Shown: positions 12,156-24,012, counted from the first letter of the stretch. The stretch is DNA of 64,000 bases from Turritopsis dohrnii (GCA_027922465.2 BQMF02000592.1:124001-188000); one strand, 5' to 3'. Notes: generated by a model not told the origin, from the sequence alone. Numbers and translations: made by a program.

Positions 12156-13125
12156 AATGTCGAAGCAGACAAATATTTTTCAACTGTTTGGTGCGAAACC
12201 AAGCAAGACCAAAAGTTTCAACCTCAAGGCCGATGTCCAAGACGTGATGGACAGTTTAGTCAATAATGTTGAACGACTTGTTAAGAAAGAAGAGAAAGTG
12301 AAGAACAGGAAAAGGCCTCTAGAAAATAACGCGTGAGACTTTGAGATGACCGAAGAGAAGTTGAAGTTATGGAAAAACGAATTCACTTTCTGGAATATGG
12401 CGGACGGAAAGGTTGGTTCTTTTTCCCGATGATTGACCACTTAAAGTTATGGTTGACAGTCTTGAAATGTTTAAGATATATTTAACACCTTTTCTTACAT
12501 CCTGTGTCAGGGAAGAAACTGAGTTGGTTGGAAATTGATCTTGTGGCAGAGTCATACACTTGCTGGGTTTGCAACCAATATCCGAGCATAGCTAATCAGA
12601 ACAACATGGTTACCAAAGGTTGCACAAAATGGCACAAGAACTATCCAACCAGACACTGTGATGAAAAGCACAAGGTTAGAATTTTTCCTAGTATTTCTTC
12701 ATCGTGACAAAATTAGAGAAGAATAATCTGAATTACACTTAATAGAATTAGAAGTGCAATATTAATTTTGTTGTTATAGGAATGCCTAAAACGTTACCTT
12801 GAAGATAGTTTTGCTCGCAATTCAAAAAAGCACTAAAATTTCTATCGAAAAGTTTACTTCCCAAGAAAGCAAAGACCTCCAATCTCTTTTCCGCACATCC
12901 TACTATGTTGTGAAAGAAGGATTGCCATTCAAAAAATTTGAAAGATTATGCGAACTTCAACAATTGAATGGGTTGCCACTGAAGGGAAAAAATTACAAAA
13001 GTAACAATGCATGCAAACGCTTTATATCGTCAGTTGCGGAAGATTTGAAAGACTCACTGAGAAGTGATTTTAACAACTCACGCTTTGTTACAATTTTGTC
13101 AGATGGATCAACGGATAAAGGTACA
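12156..13125 (+). pseudogene. hAT / ZNF862-like gene fragment (TTF-type zinc finger)
   Basis: A start at 12156 gives MSKQTNIFQLFGAKPSK, then an in-frame TGA near 12336 and the block TEEKLKLWKNEFTF. A second exon-like block (about 12511-12674) contains YTCWVCNQYPSIANQN...HCDEKHK, the C-x2-C...H...H layout of a TTF/BED-like zinc finger, and ends at a plausible donor (CAAG/GTTAGA). A third block follows an acceptor at 12778-12779: ECLKRYLEDSF, then after a 1-base shift near 12830 FTSQESKDLQSLFRTSYYVV and TILSDGSTDKG, ending at a possible donor near 13121. The order matches the N-terminal half of ZNF862/hAT-type proteins. The catalytic and dimerisation parts are absent. A retrotransposed or TE-derived fragment is likely. 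Confidence 0.55.
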
Positions 13126-13574
13126 TTTTATATCTTAGTCGATACCCTCTGATGTTAATTTTTTTGAAAATAATTTTTTATCAACATTCCCTTTCACTTT
13201 TTAATTAAAATCATGTTCTGCAAACAGAATTTTAAAATTTTAAATAAATATGGAAAACAAAAAGGCAGAAAACTATTTTGTTTACACAAGTAATTGGTCT
13301 CCCGGTGAAACAAAAGAAACTTCTCTCAATAGTGCATCAATCATTTTATGAATATTTAGCATTATACACACGTGCATGATTTTTCTCTCTTTTAAATTTC
13401 ATACATTCCAACATCCTTATATTCACAATAGAATTTGATTGTTATTCAATTTTGTTTACACAAACGAGGGAAGAAGAAAAAAATCTGAGTTCACTGTACT
13501 TCACGTATGATTTTGTTTCCAGGAAGAAGAGGGAGTATTCGTTCGTTTTTTAAAAGACGATAAAGATAAAGATA
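13126..13574. other. AT-rich non-coding stretch
   Basis: No coding frame or repeat boundary was recognised between the hAT-like fragment and the H1 Helitron. Confidence 0.4.
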
Positions 13575-15328
13575 ACAATTAAAAACAAAATTTGGTCTAT
13601 AAAGTCAACCGATATTGTGAGTCAATACGGATTCACTCAACACTGGAGCTGAACAGAATAAAGACTTTTACCTGGCATACACAACCAAACATCAAATTAA
13701 TAAAAATAATTGAAACAACAAAATGCCCTACTTTCACCAAAACCATAATTGAATACCCAGAAGATATTAAAAGCAACAAATAAAAACATAATGCTAAACT
13801 TATATACCTAGCAAGTATGTATGTAGCAATTCACATAACACAAAATAATGAATGCCGTAAACAAATATATATAAACTGAAGAAAAATATACCCCAGCAAT
13901 GCTTCTTTTTTGTAGTACAATCGCAATGAATCCATTCTTCTCTTAAATAACCTTCTCAACATACCATGTGTTTCATTTATATATTTACAAATTTCGTTTA
14001 TAAATAGCTACACTTTTTCTTTTCTGACCTAAAAGAAAAAGATTTCAGTAAAGAACAGCTACAATACTTACTACTACTGCAACCATATTTAAGCAAACCA
14101 AAACAAAAGGCATAAATGGCTGGCAGAAAGGCATGCAGACAAAGCATCAAACATCGTCGATCTACTTCCACAGCCATGAAAAAGGAAAACAGTCATAGCT
14201 GTGGGACCATTTTTAATTGATCTGTAAATAAATAAATCAAATCAAATCTTCTTTGCTAACTATAAAAATAATAATAGCGCGCGTTACCAAAACAAATTAC
14301 TCTCGTCTTCGACTAAACGAAAGAACTCATATAATAAGATATCTATTCAAAGCTATAGTATTTAATCTTTCAAAACTAAATTAAAACCATTCCTTACTGT
14401 GTAAATAAACATCATTTTGTTCTGCATTTCTTCACTACACTTTCTTCTGTATAGCGATATTTGATAACTAAAACGTAAACAAACATTTAAATACATTTGA
14501 ATACAAATACATATACCTAACTTGTTCTTTTATTAATCAAAAATAAAAGTTTTATAATAATACCTTTTGTTCGTTCGATCTTTCTGCAGCTAATTTTTAA
14601 AAACTTCACTGCACTTCTTCTGTATAGCGATATTTGATAACTAAAACGTAAACAAACATTTAAATACATTTGAATACAAATACATTACCTTACTTGTTCT
14701 TTTATTAATCAAAAATAAAAGTTTTATAATAATACCTTTTGTTCTTTCGATCTTTCTGCAGCTAATTTTTAAAAACTTCACTGCACTTCTTCTGTATATC
14801 TAAATATGATTTTTCATTGTAAACAAACAACTAACTCACTTACACGCGCCACCCGTGTTCTTTTATTAATAAGAGTAAAAGTTGAGCAATAAACACGATA
14901 ATAAAACGTTTTGTAATAATAACAATACCTTCGTGCATACAAACCTGTGTTTCTTCGTCAGTTCTTTCGTCGATTTGCTGCCTAAAACAATCAAATTTAA
15001 ATTAAAATATTCGTATACAAAAAGAAACACGTCTTCTTCGCGAAGTTTCTTGCTCACGAAATGATCGTTGACAAATCTCGAACGGAGACGTTGCATTGCT
15101 CGCACTCCTCCAAAGACGTTTTTCGGCTGAGTTCCACTGCGCAAACCAAAATAACAAAACGGAGGAGCATATAGTAATCGCGGAAAATCAAAAAAAGTGT
15201 TCTCGCCTCTACGTGGTTTTACGACAAAAAGGGAAAAAATAAGAAGGATTTGACCGTGAAAAAAAACCCAAATATGTCACTCTCTAAAATAAAAGTGTGA
15301 CACACAATTGCGAATTAGTATAATAAGA
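13575..15328 (-). mobile_element. H1 Helitron, non-autonomous, 5' end intact
   Basis: On the minus strand the element starts at 15328 with TCTTATTATACTAATTCGCA, preceded by a host A. This is the 5'-TC terminus expected for Helitrons, which insert between A and T. It is collinear with the plus-strand copy at 43817 for about 1.4-1.7 kb, including the shared blocks near 14930 (AACCTGTGTTTCTTCGTC) and 13690 (ACCAAACATCAAATTAAT). The 3' end with its hairpin was not found, so the left boundary is approximate. There is no Rep/helicase coding, so it would depend on proteins supplied elsewhere. Confidence 0.7.
14440..14810. repeat. ~172-bp tandem duplication inside H1
   Basis: The block TGTATAGCGATATTTGATAA recurs with a spacing of 173 bp (14450 and 14623), and a diverged third start lies near 14791. 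Each unit runs through CTTGTTCTTTTATTAATC to CTGCAGCTAATTTTTAAA. The copy at 44.2-44.5 kb has a similar but less regular duplication, so repeat number varies among H1 copies. Confidence 0.75.
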
Positions 15329-15790
15329 TATTTCGGATTCTATGCTATGCATAGTAGCTAAAACTATTTAGTTATGACCACACTTTCCTTATGGAACCAG
15401 TGGGTGCCTTGTTAACTTAACAGTCCTCTACCTTATGATTGGAGCATTGTAACATAAAGGTATGACTGGGGATTCCTAACTTCTTTTTTCACTGAAAAGG
15501 CTAGACCCTAGGAAGAAAAAAACACATTTGATTTCGACATTTGTGTACATTTGAGCTTCTTAAATCAACAGAGCAATGTATATTTTGCTAGTACATAACA
15601 ATTCAGCATGTAATACTTTTTTCTCATTTCTAATCAAAAAGTTATATACCAAAAAGAGCATGAGTACCTGGTGGTGGTAATCAAAAAGAAAACATAAAAC
15701 ACTGAATTTTCAGTTCTGTTTTGAGATGGCAGATAGACTTTCCTTCAAATATCCACAGATCCTCCAAAAAGCAACAAAGCATAAAAGGCA
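15329..15790. other. Spacer between two Helitrons
   Basis: Contains a short palindrome around CTATGCATAG (15352) and no coding frame. It separates the 5' end of the minus-strand H1 from the 5' end of the plus-strand H2. Confidence 0.5.
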
Positions 15791-16639
15791 TCTATATATT
15801 AATAGCCCATTCTCCGTCTGTCTGTTTGTTTGTTTGTAAGTCATGCAAAATGGTAGATTGAGTTGTGAGCGAAATTATTTCTTTTTTTGTGTGCGACGTG
15901 AGTTTGAAGCAGATACATTGCAACCCCAATCGAACGTGACTTTTTTTGGCTGATGAACTAATAGGAATAACGTTGTGTTTTTATTATTATTGTTAGTTTT
16001 ATATTCCATGTTGACTTGGCTTTGAAAACAGTACATCAACTAAATACAAAGAAACTAACTGATTAAACAGTTTGGACAAAACGTAGCAGTGGCAGAACAT
16101 GGCAGCATGCTTGCCAGTGTATCCTAATGTATCCTTGCCTGACTGTTTGAGACGGGTAAACTTTTTTTCGACCAATCAAAATGTTTAAAAACCGATAGGT
16201 CAAAAAAGAGTATCATGAAACAAAATATTTTTTTGCTTTTCTTTTAATATTCTAATTTCTGTTTTTTAATTGTTATGCGCTTCAGATCGAACGTTTTTTT
16301 TATTCACTTTATTCATTTAGCACGTGCCTTTTTTTCTCTCCTCCCGTGTGATCTTTTTAAGAAGATAAACCATTTCCCCCTTACGGGTGCTATACCCATG
16401 TTAGAGCATGTAACTTTTTTAAAACAAAAGCTAATAAAAAGTTGAAGTTTTCTCTCTCAACGTTTTGAGTGTATTGTTATACTGATAAAAGATTGGTTTC
16501 ACCAGAGGTTGTGACTTCGAATCTGCTTCTGGTTGAACACAAGTTGTACAAGCCGTTTATAAGGAAATTTGACATTTATTGATACAGTGATACAGAGCAG
16601 GTGAACATGGGCGGCGAGCGACGCCGCCTTGGCGTGTAG
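15791..16639 (+). mobile_element. H2 Helitron, complete non-autonomous copy
   Basis: Starts with TCTATATATTAATAGCC after host A and ends with GTAG before T at 16640; CTAG is the expected terminus, so the first base is mutated. About 10 bases before the end is the hairpin GGCGGCG-AGCGA-CGCCGCC (16611-16629), a perfect 7-bp stem with a 5-base loop. Length is 849 bp, close to the 846-bp copy at 57354-58199. No protein is encoded. Confidence 0.85.
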
Positions 16640-18129
16640 TATATAAATATAATAGGTACCGTGTATATAAGATGAAATATAAGACAAAAAGAAAATAGTC
16701 TACATTGTTCTCCAACGTATGTACTGCCTGTGCTAACTTAACAGCAACATTTATTTTAAAATGTTGCTGAGGCTCTTCAGTATTCAATTGTTGTCAATTC
16801 TCAAACAAGATAGTGTAACACGGGGAATAGGGTGAAATCAGGGTGAAAGACTATTCATAAAGGAGCAGGTTGATTGGCATAGATTGCTTTGATTTTTCTC
16901 GACTATTCATTAGGTTTCCCCTAATTCAATAGAAAAATCAAGACAGAACCCAGAAGAGCACTCTCCCTCTTCTACTTTTTTTCATTTATTGAATAAGAAC
17001 TATGAAAGCGTTACAGCAGAAAGGATACATATATAAAACAATCTATGTCACCCTACAACATATCTATATCTACACACGGACAGTAAATAGTATAAAGAAT
17101 GATTTTAGTCTTATTATTCTAGCCTCTGTGCTGGTGAGTTTGTCCTCCAACAACTCAATGTTGTCCATAATTAATTTTAAACATGACAATGTGTTGGGGA
17201 AGCTCATCGAGTTTTTAAAAAACATAAAGCGATCTGTTAAAGCCAAAGCCTCGTCACCTTCACCCACATGTATTCTATGTTTTTTTGCTGAGACTTTTCT
17301 TCTTTCTTACGGGAGAAGCAGTCCCGTGCTTGTCCGCCATTTTGTTTGTTTTGATTTTTTCTGTCGTTCTCGCGCTGTCTCTGGTTTAACTAATGACAAA
17401 GGATTCCTTGTTGTAGATATTAATATGATTATAGTGAGTGAAATCACGGTAAAATTCGCAAGTCAGCAGTTTAAAAACATTAGGATCTTAGCTTCTTATA
17501 GCCTCGTTGATTAACTTTAACTTGAATTAAAAATTAAATTTTCAGAAAAATTTCAAGTCTAAGTCTAGAAACTAAAAAAACTAAAAGGTGTGGCCTGAGC
17601 GAAAAGAGGAAATCAAAAAGCAAAAGCAAACACTGAAATAAGAAACAAAGATTACCAGCTAGGCCATGTACAAATGCTGGATGAATTAACAGACCAATAT
17701 GTATCTTTGATATTTGAATAAAAAAATTTGAGTAAGGACTCTTGAAAAACTTGTTCACTCCACTACATCTCTTAATGAATGAATGTGTGTGTGGAAAAGA
17801 GAAATCTAAAATAATATACTACAGTGAGATAATTGCCCCCAGTTATATGGTACAAAAGAAAATGTAAACAAAAGAAAGTGACGAAAAAATATAAATATAA
17901 ATATAATTAACTAAGGTGTAATGTGTATATGTAGTGATGTATTGTACAAAATGGTAGACAAAATGTAAACAAACTTGAATGACGTTTTGAAACAAATATC
18001 TTTTTTTAAGTTTTTTAATATTATATTTTTCATAGTTTTTGAAATAGATTGTTCTTAAGACACTCCCCCAGGAAGGTTTTAAATGTTCATGAGAGTTTGT
18101 TAACACATATTTCAACACCATTACAGAGT
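16640..18129. other. Intergenic stretch, mostly unassigned
   Basis: Contains an open plus-strand frame of 170 codons (17002-17514) that I do not believe is a gene, because its composition is low-complexity and its antisense is the more protein-like strand. From 17520 to 18129 I see AT-rich sequence with short (ATAAAT)n but no feature. Confidence 0.4.
17070..17350 (-). pseudogene. Possible LINE ORF1 start fragment
   Basis: On the minus strand the sequence reads KMADKHGTASPVRKKEKS from about 17345 and then, after a frame change, MDNIELLEDKLTSTEARI, a heptad-like stretch. A short basic leader followed by a coiled coil is typical of LINE ORF1 proteins. No downstream endonuclease or RT is attached. 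The assignment is a guess from layout. Confidence 0.25.
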
Positions 18130-18169
18130 TTAACAATCAGAATTTATCGCCAATTCTTCCATAACATCG

Positions 18170-19560
18170 AGTTCATCCACAGATCAAATCAATACCAGGT
18201 CTGTAACTGAAAGATATGTTTCACGACTTAAATTTTCGTTTGAGTTGCAGTATCGAACTAGTACTTTTCGTACATTGCCATCTTTGCTGATCTCGACTTT
18301 TGAGATAATACCATATTGATACGTGCTTGAAATTGACAAGTCAATTTTTTTGAATAGCACAATATCTCAAACTTGAATGTTTCAGTCATACCACTTGCTC
18401 TGAGCCATCAGCTTTGGTGCATGATTTATCAGCCAGGACTCAAACCAGACATTGTAGATTTGATGGTTTTAGGGTTTTCCTGAGATAACCATGATTCCTA
18501 CATGACTCCTCTCATTATTGCAACCCAAGAAAAGACGGTTTGGTGTGATCAACTCCAACACATCGTGATCAGTTTTGCTTCCGATGGGGATTGCGAGATT
18601 ATTGATGGTGTTGGCAATGGCAGCACTGAGAGTTTCCCATTGAAGTAGGGAAAGATGCTCTTTATTGGTGTTTTTCTGGATTGAGTTGTTGATCTCTTGA
18701 ATTTTTCTTTCGATTTTGCCATGCATATTATGTCCCCCAACAGGACATATTGAGAATTTGACAGACTTGTTCTGGTGAAACTTTCATTGGATGTCTTAGA
18801 AGTTGAGTTTGGTGTTTCCACATCCACTGACAAGTTGACTTCTCCCATCACAGAAAAACTTCTTTAGAAAACCTCTGTCGCAGGCAAGTCGAGTGAATGA
18901 TTGGATGAACGCATCAGTAGAATAATCATCCATGACCTTGATCAATGTATATGACGTTGTACAGCAGCAAAAAACTGTGAGCAGCATTTTCACTGTTGTT
19001 CGTTTGTGAAATGGCGAATACAACAAGTATGGACCAGATAGATCAACTTGAGTCATATAAAATGCTGGCGCAATGGTCATGTTACTATCCAGAATTGGAC
19101 CCATCTCTGCTTTGATTGATTTCTTCATGAGGTATCTGCATCTCTGGCATTTCTTTCGTATGAAGCGAATGAGTTGATGACCTTCAATGATCAAGCACTT
19201 CTTTAGCAGGTAGCGCAAAGTAGTTTCCACACCAGAATGGTTCCAGTGTGTGTCCAGTGCAATGCTGTATGAGACTGGAGAATCCTTGTCCAGAACAGGG
19301 ACGCAGAAAGCGTCTTCTGAGAAATCTTTCATGGTCGACGTGAAGTTTCCGACAATTGTAACTTTGTCATCAGGAAGAATCCTTTTGATGATTCTTTGTT
19401 GTTTGATTCTTGACGACGATTTTGAGCTGATTACAAAAGCAAAGGATATAGGGGACAATCCTCACAACTTTGCAGCAAATGTGTTGATTAAGGTCAATGA
19501 TGTAGTTTGAAAAAGCACAACGACATTGTCGACATGCGAGATGTGTGATTCAACTTCCTT
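18170..19560 (-). pseudogene. BEL/Pao integrase
   Basis: A 220-codon frame (19458-18796) contains a zinc-binding-like region (THWNHSGVETTLRYLLKKC...CQRCRYLM) and the catalytic core starts QVDLSGPYL and FFCDGRSQLVSG. The third acidic region lies in the broken frames at 18851-18469. The C-terminal domain is visible further left on the same strand (YQYGIISKVEISKDGNVRKV, then NENLSRETYLSVTDLVLI near 18185-18250). The order fits a retroviral-type integrase. Several frameshifts disable it. Confidence 0.7.
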
Positions 19561-19599
19561 GTTGACTTTGACTGGGTAAGGCTTGATTTCATCTGGCTT

Positions 19600-21390
19600 G
19601 AACATTGGAAATTGATTTTCATGTTGCAACATCCATGGATAGCCATTTATCCATTGTGAACTTCAGTTGACTTCTTCTAATGTAACTCCTCTACGAGTGC
19701 CCAAGTCAGCAATCACATCATTGGACTGAATATAATACCATTGGTCAACAGATGTGAATCTTTCAGTGGTTTTTAGTCGTGGTGATCCAGAAGAGGCTGA
19801 TCTGATTGTCGGTGAACTTTAAAGTGTTGTTGTGGTAATCCTTGAATAATCGATGAACCACTTCACCAGTGTAGGTGTTGATAAGTGATGCATAGAGCTC
19901 GGCTCTGGGCAATGACATTCCTCTGAGGACAACTCTTGATCTTGAAAGCACTAGTTGACATGAGAAGCTTCCTGTCTTTCAATGAAATCTGGCATACACA
20001 CGTGCACACCATTGTCTGGCTGTCATCCCAAAAGTCTAAAGTCTAAAGTTTGAATATCTAGACTGGAAACATCTTTGGGGACGACTGCTCATTTGGACTT
20101 TTACATTTCCGATTTCCTGCATCATTGAAAAGTGAGATTCCCAGAGTGGCCTCAGCTCATCAGGAATGACATCATCCCAGTTCAACTTCCTTTGGACCAG
20201 ATCATGAAGCTCCATCTTCATTGCAGCTACGAATGGTGTGACCTTACCAGTCAGATTGAACACCTCGTAGACCTTTGAAAAGCAATGCGGACGTGTAAGT
20301 TTGGCTGGAATGATGTTAACTGTGTTGGATGGCTTCTTTCTGCATCATCTGTGAGCTTTTCAAGAGGTTTTTCACCAGAGAAAGAGAAACCTTTCAGATT
20401 ATATCCTCCTCTATTGAGTACAAGTTTCATACCATCTGCCAGTTTTTGGGTTTCTTCCTTGGTATCTTCTCCCGTTAAGCAGTCATTGACAAAGGTATAC
20501 TCCTTGACAACCTTTTTGACTTTTGGGTGTTCATCCTTTTGAAGCTCAGCTACCATCCACAAACCTTACTCTGCCTGGTTATCACTGGAGCGAACACCAT
20601 AAATCGGAGTTGTTATCACCTCCTCCGGAATCTTGGAAGGATCAAGGTTTGGTTCTCAGATGTATCGCTGAAAACACGAGTCAGATTAGTTGAGTTGGAC
20701 AGTATTGTACATCTTCCCCACATCTGTGTATATTCCGACACGATGCATTGACCATCTTATGACAATTTCTTGCAACTTATTGAGGTTATTACAACCTTCG
20801 CCAGTAAATCAGTCAGACTGTACCCAGATGACGTAGGCTGAGATGCATTAAATACAACTCTGCATGGCCTGCTAACAGAGTTGCCCTTCCATACTGCTTG
20901 CCAGGATATGAAGTAATGAGTTTAATGATTGATGAGATAATCATGAGTTTTTTGTGGCAAGTCTTTGATGTATTTGACGTAGCCAAGTTGATGTAGTTTT
21001 CTTTCTGACTCAATGATGTCTGACTTGTCTTTTGCCTTTTCGGGGATGTTCAACTTTCGAATCTGTTGGTTGTACATCTTCATTGCTTTGGCTTTATTGT
21101 TGGAAACTCGACTTGGATCTGCAATGAATGGCAATGAAGCAGTTGCTGTAGCATTTTTTAGATCCACATTAACTGATGAGTTGATTAGGTGTTGCTTGAC
21201 CTCGTCCTTGAGACTGATGGCTTCGTACTCTTCGTAATGTTTGCACTCTTTGCAGGTTCCGCAAGTTGGACATCGATACGAGACTTCACATCCAGTTGCT
21301 TCAACTTCTTCGAACAGGCGCTGCTTCTTGGAGAGATGACTTGAGTGTGAAGAGTCGATAGAAGGTTGGTTGTCATGATAACTGAGAAGA
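19600..21390 (-). pseudogene. BEL/Pao reverse transcriptase and RNase H
   Basis: After RCPTCGTCKECKHYEE (about 21275) come VDLKNATATASLPFIADPSR and GNSVSRPCRVVFNAS, the entry to the RT fingers. Palm sequences include the region around 20750 and, at about 20490, TFVNDCLTGE, where the usual Y/F-V-D-D reads F-V-N-D; the first catalytic Asp is changed to Asn. LHDLVQRKLNWDDVIPDELR (about 20190) and a LPRAELYASLINTYTGEV block (about 19910) belong to the connection/RNase H region. There are at least four frame changes. This copy cannot make an active polymerase. Confidence 0.7.
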
Positions 21391-22130
21391 GGTACTTCAA
21401 TTGACTGGTTCTTCTCTCTGATGAGTGTGGGTTGGTGAAGAAGCTGTTGTGTACTTCAGTGAAGATTTTGTTTGGTCCTCCAACGACGCCTCTCCCTCCA
21501 TCTGAGTTGTTGAATGAAGACTCAAACAAGGAGAGTTCTGATTGTAGCTGGTGGATGAGTCTTGGGTGATACCGAAGGTTTTCACTCCAATTATCAGATG
21601 TCCTCCACTTAAATGAAAGTCGTTGATGATGTATTCTCTAAGTGGGTAGAAAAGGAAGATGGCTATGATCTTGTTGAGGCATATGCCTGACTTAGTAACT
21701 GTCCTTCCATCGTGGAGAGGTAAGTTAACATTGTAACTTCCGGTTGATGAGGTGGTTGAGTCTCCTACTCCTCCGAGGTTGCCTAGAACATCGCTGTACT
21801 TGGTTGCATGGGGTCCAAGTAGTTTGGCTGCCTTCAAGGAAAGAATGAAGTCACTGCAACCATTGTCATAAAATATGTTCAGCCTGTGTCCATTTACAGT
21901 GATTGTCTGTAGAAGGTAAATCCCCTTGTTGTTGATGGAATCTTTGACTGCTGAAGTGTCTGATGTGTAGGTTGCATGAAACGAGAGTTTGATCTGTCTC
22001 GAGAAGTCTGGTAGACTTGAACTTCTCATACACCGTGACTTGAATTTCTCAAGGACGTCTTCATTCTCTCCATGACTCTCGTGTTCCTCGCAGACAAGTA
22101 CATGTGGTCTTGAGGAGGAACTCTTGTGGT
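21390..22130 (-). pseudogene. BEL/Pao gag tail and protease
   Basis: At about 22120-22060 the minus strand reads FICPHPNHK and HVLVCEEHES, a Cys/His block typical of the gag end in BEL/Pao elements. A 210-codon open frame (22029-21397) follows, with NIFYDNGCSDFIL (Asp about 21867) as the protease active site, then LGPHATKYSDVLGNLGGVG and GGHLIIGVKTFG. BEL/Pao proteases cleave the Gag-Pol polyprotein. The frame changes at about 21500 (FNNSDGGRGVVGGPNKIF). Confidence 0.7.
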
Positions 22131-22570
22131 TTGGATGGGGACAGATGAAATCATGTTGACAGCTCCCTTCAGAGTGCTTTCCCCATGTTGCGACAGCACC
22201 CGGAAGGAGACACTGACTCCAAAATCTTTTGTTTCTCAGAAGTGTAAGACGACCTGCAGGTGTTTTGTCAGCAAAGTCTTAGCAGGTGTAATACTGAATG
22301 ATTCGGGATCCTTTGGGGCCGTTGGACGGTACGTGTTTGGTTGATCCTGCAGATGCACCACACAATTGACAATGTGGTGACGGAATTGTTGAATCACTGT
22401 AGTTCTTATGACAAAGGCTGTGCTAGTGACATCGCTTTTTTCTGCACTCTTTACAGAAAACAACAGAGATTCTGAACAGATAGTTGCTATGGAGGATGAT
22501 CTTCTACTTGAAGAGTACATCATGTCCTGTGAGTTTCACATTTAGCATAGTAATTTTCAATATTAAGGAA

Positions 22571-22715
22571 AATAATTTAGTAATTCTGTTTACCTCCTTT
22601 TGTAAATCAACGTCGAAACTGATTCGAGATTGGAATGCTGGATCGACTTGTATTTCAGCATGACAGCTGCCTTCGGGATTACATTAAATGCTGTTGGTGA
22701 TTGTGACATCATCGT
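22571..22715 (+). pseudogene. DIRS element remnant (RNase H / tail region)
   Basis: The stretch AAACTGATTCGAGATTGG and ATGCTGGATC (22608-22643) matches the end of the DIRS remnant at 29970-30010 almost base for base over 38 bp. Beyond it lies CTTGTATTTCAGCATGACAG, which is not present at the second locus because a LINE sits there. Too short to translate with confidence on its own. Confidence 0.5.
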
Positions 22716-22719
22716 CATC

Positions 22720-23010
22720 GTCTCTTGCCAAACTCTTTTGATAGGCTACTTTGGCCATGTGCAACCATTTCTCTTTCCGATTGGTTGAGTCTTTTCGTCT
22801 CCCCAATTTGTCGATATAGCTTCATGGACGAGGACGCTCATGGTCGAGGAAAACATGGCGTATCCCTTGATTGTTACTAGCAAAAAGTCGCAGTTGGGAC
22901 TTCGTTTCCGTCACACTAACTTGTTATAAAAATGAAGAATCTCTATATTTTGGAATCGAGAATCACAGTGTTCGATAAATATCTATCCGCAGCTTTAAAT
23001 TCCTTAAATT
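22720..23010 (-). pseudogene. Tyrosine-recombinase-like fragment
   Basis: Nucleotide similarity to the minus-strand ORF at 33538-33993 runs through several long blocks (GATAGGCTACTTTGGCCA; AGTCGCAGTTGGGA; AGAATCACAGTGTTC). Frames are broken. See the better copy at 33538 for motifs. It lies within about 10-60 bp of the DIRS remnant and on the opposite strand. Confidence 0.5.
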
Positions 23011-23390
23011 CCCTCTAAAAATAAAGATATCATAATTGCTGGATGTCTGTTTCACATCTTTCACAATGCTTCTTGCAAAGCAAGTGAGGCTTTCTTTTCT
23101 GAAAGTAATTTTGATGTTACTGATCACTGTGTTGATCTTTTTCATTGGTTTTAAAAGAATACTATGAATTTTGTGATATGGAGCATTCTGTGGTTATAAA
23201 GCTTATTTCAACAAGATGGTTGAGCTTTGAAACTTCATAAATTGACAGTTAGGAAAATATATTGGACTAAAGTCATAGTTCCAGCCCGAACATTTTGCCG
23301 ATGCTAGATTCAACTGATTGTCTATTAGCTTTGCTAATCCCATGACTGAGGTATACTTTGTAATAATTTTATGTAAATCGCTAGCTGCCC
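23011..23390. other. Unassigned spacer
   Basis: A 77-codon minus-strand frame overlaps this stretch and the Helitron tail but carries no recognisable motif. No other feature was seen. Confidence 0.4.
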
Positions 23391-24012
23391 ATGTGCACCT
23401 GCTCTGTGTCACCCCGGAGACCCCAATAAACCTCATATTTCCTTAAAAACGGCTTGTACAACTTGTGTTCAGCCAGACGCAGATTCGAAATCAAATATGA
23501 AATATCAGTTTAAACAATGGTTCCAAAAAACTACATGATGTGCTATTTATTTACTTTTTTAAACCAATTGATTATCAGTTCAACAATACATTCAAAACGT
23601 ACAGAGAAAAAACTTCAACTTATTATTAGCGTTTGTTTTAAAAAAGTAACTAACATGGGTGCTATCAAAAGTAGGGGGAAAATGGTTTGTATTCTTAAAG
23701 AGATCCTAAGGGAGGAGAAAGAAAGGCACATGTTAAATGAATGAAGTGAATAAAAAACATGTTCGCTCAGAAATTAAATTATTAAAGGAAAAGCACAAAA
23801 ATGTTGTTTCTTTTTTTACATATCAGTTTTTAAACATTTTGATTGCTCGAAAAAATGTTTCACCCGTCTCAGACAGTCAGGCAAGCGTTAGAATACACTG
23901 GCAAACTGAACATGCTGCCACGTTCTGCCACTGCTGCTTTTTGTCCAAAATGTTTAGTCAGTTAGTTTCTTTGTATTTAGTTGATGTATTTTTTTCAAAG
24001 CCAAGTCAACGG

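Larger units (their letters stand above)
18130..22520 (-). mobile_element. BEL/Pao LTR retrotransposon, heavily decayed
   Basis: Reading 22.1 kb down to 18.2 kb on the minus strand gives, in order, a Cys/His block, an aspartic protease, an RT, an RNase H region and an integrase, the standard Gag-Pol order. The CGTCKEC Cys cluster after the protease and the YDNGCSDF protease motif point to BEL/Pao rather than Ty3 or Ty1. Every domain is split by frameshifts. No LTR pair or target duplication could be seen, so the ends are approximate. Confidence 0.8.

Noticed and set aside
14400..14810. CRISPR-like array
   Set aside because: Units are about 172 bp and contiguous, with no short repeat and spacer alternation, and the context is an animal Helitron.
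17002..17514. 170-codon plus-strand open frame
   Set aside because: Low-complexity hydrophobic composition, no motif, no splice context; the opposite strand reads more like a LINE ORF1 start.
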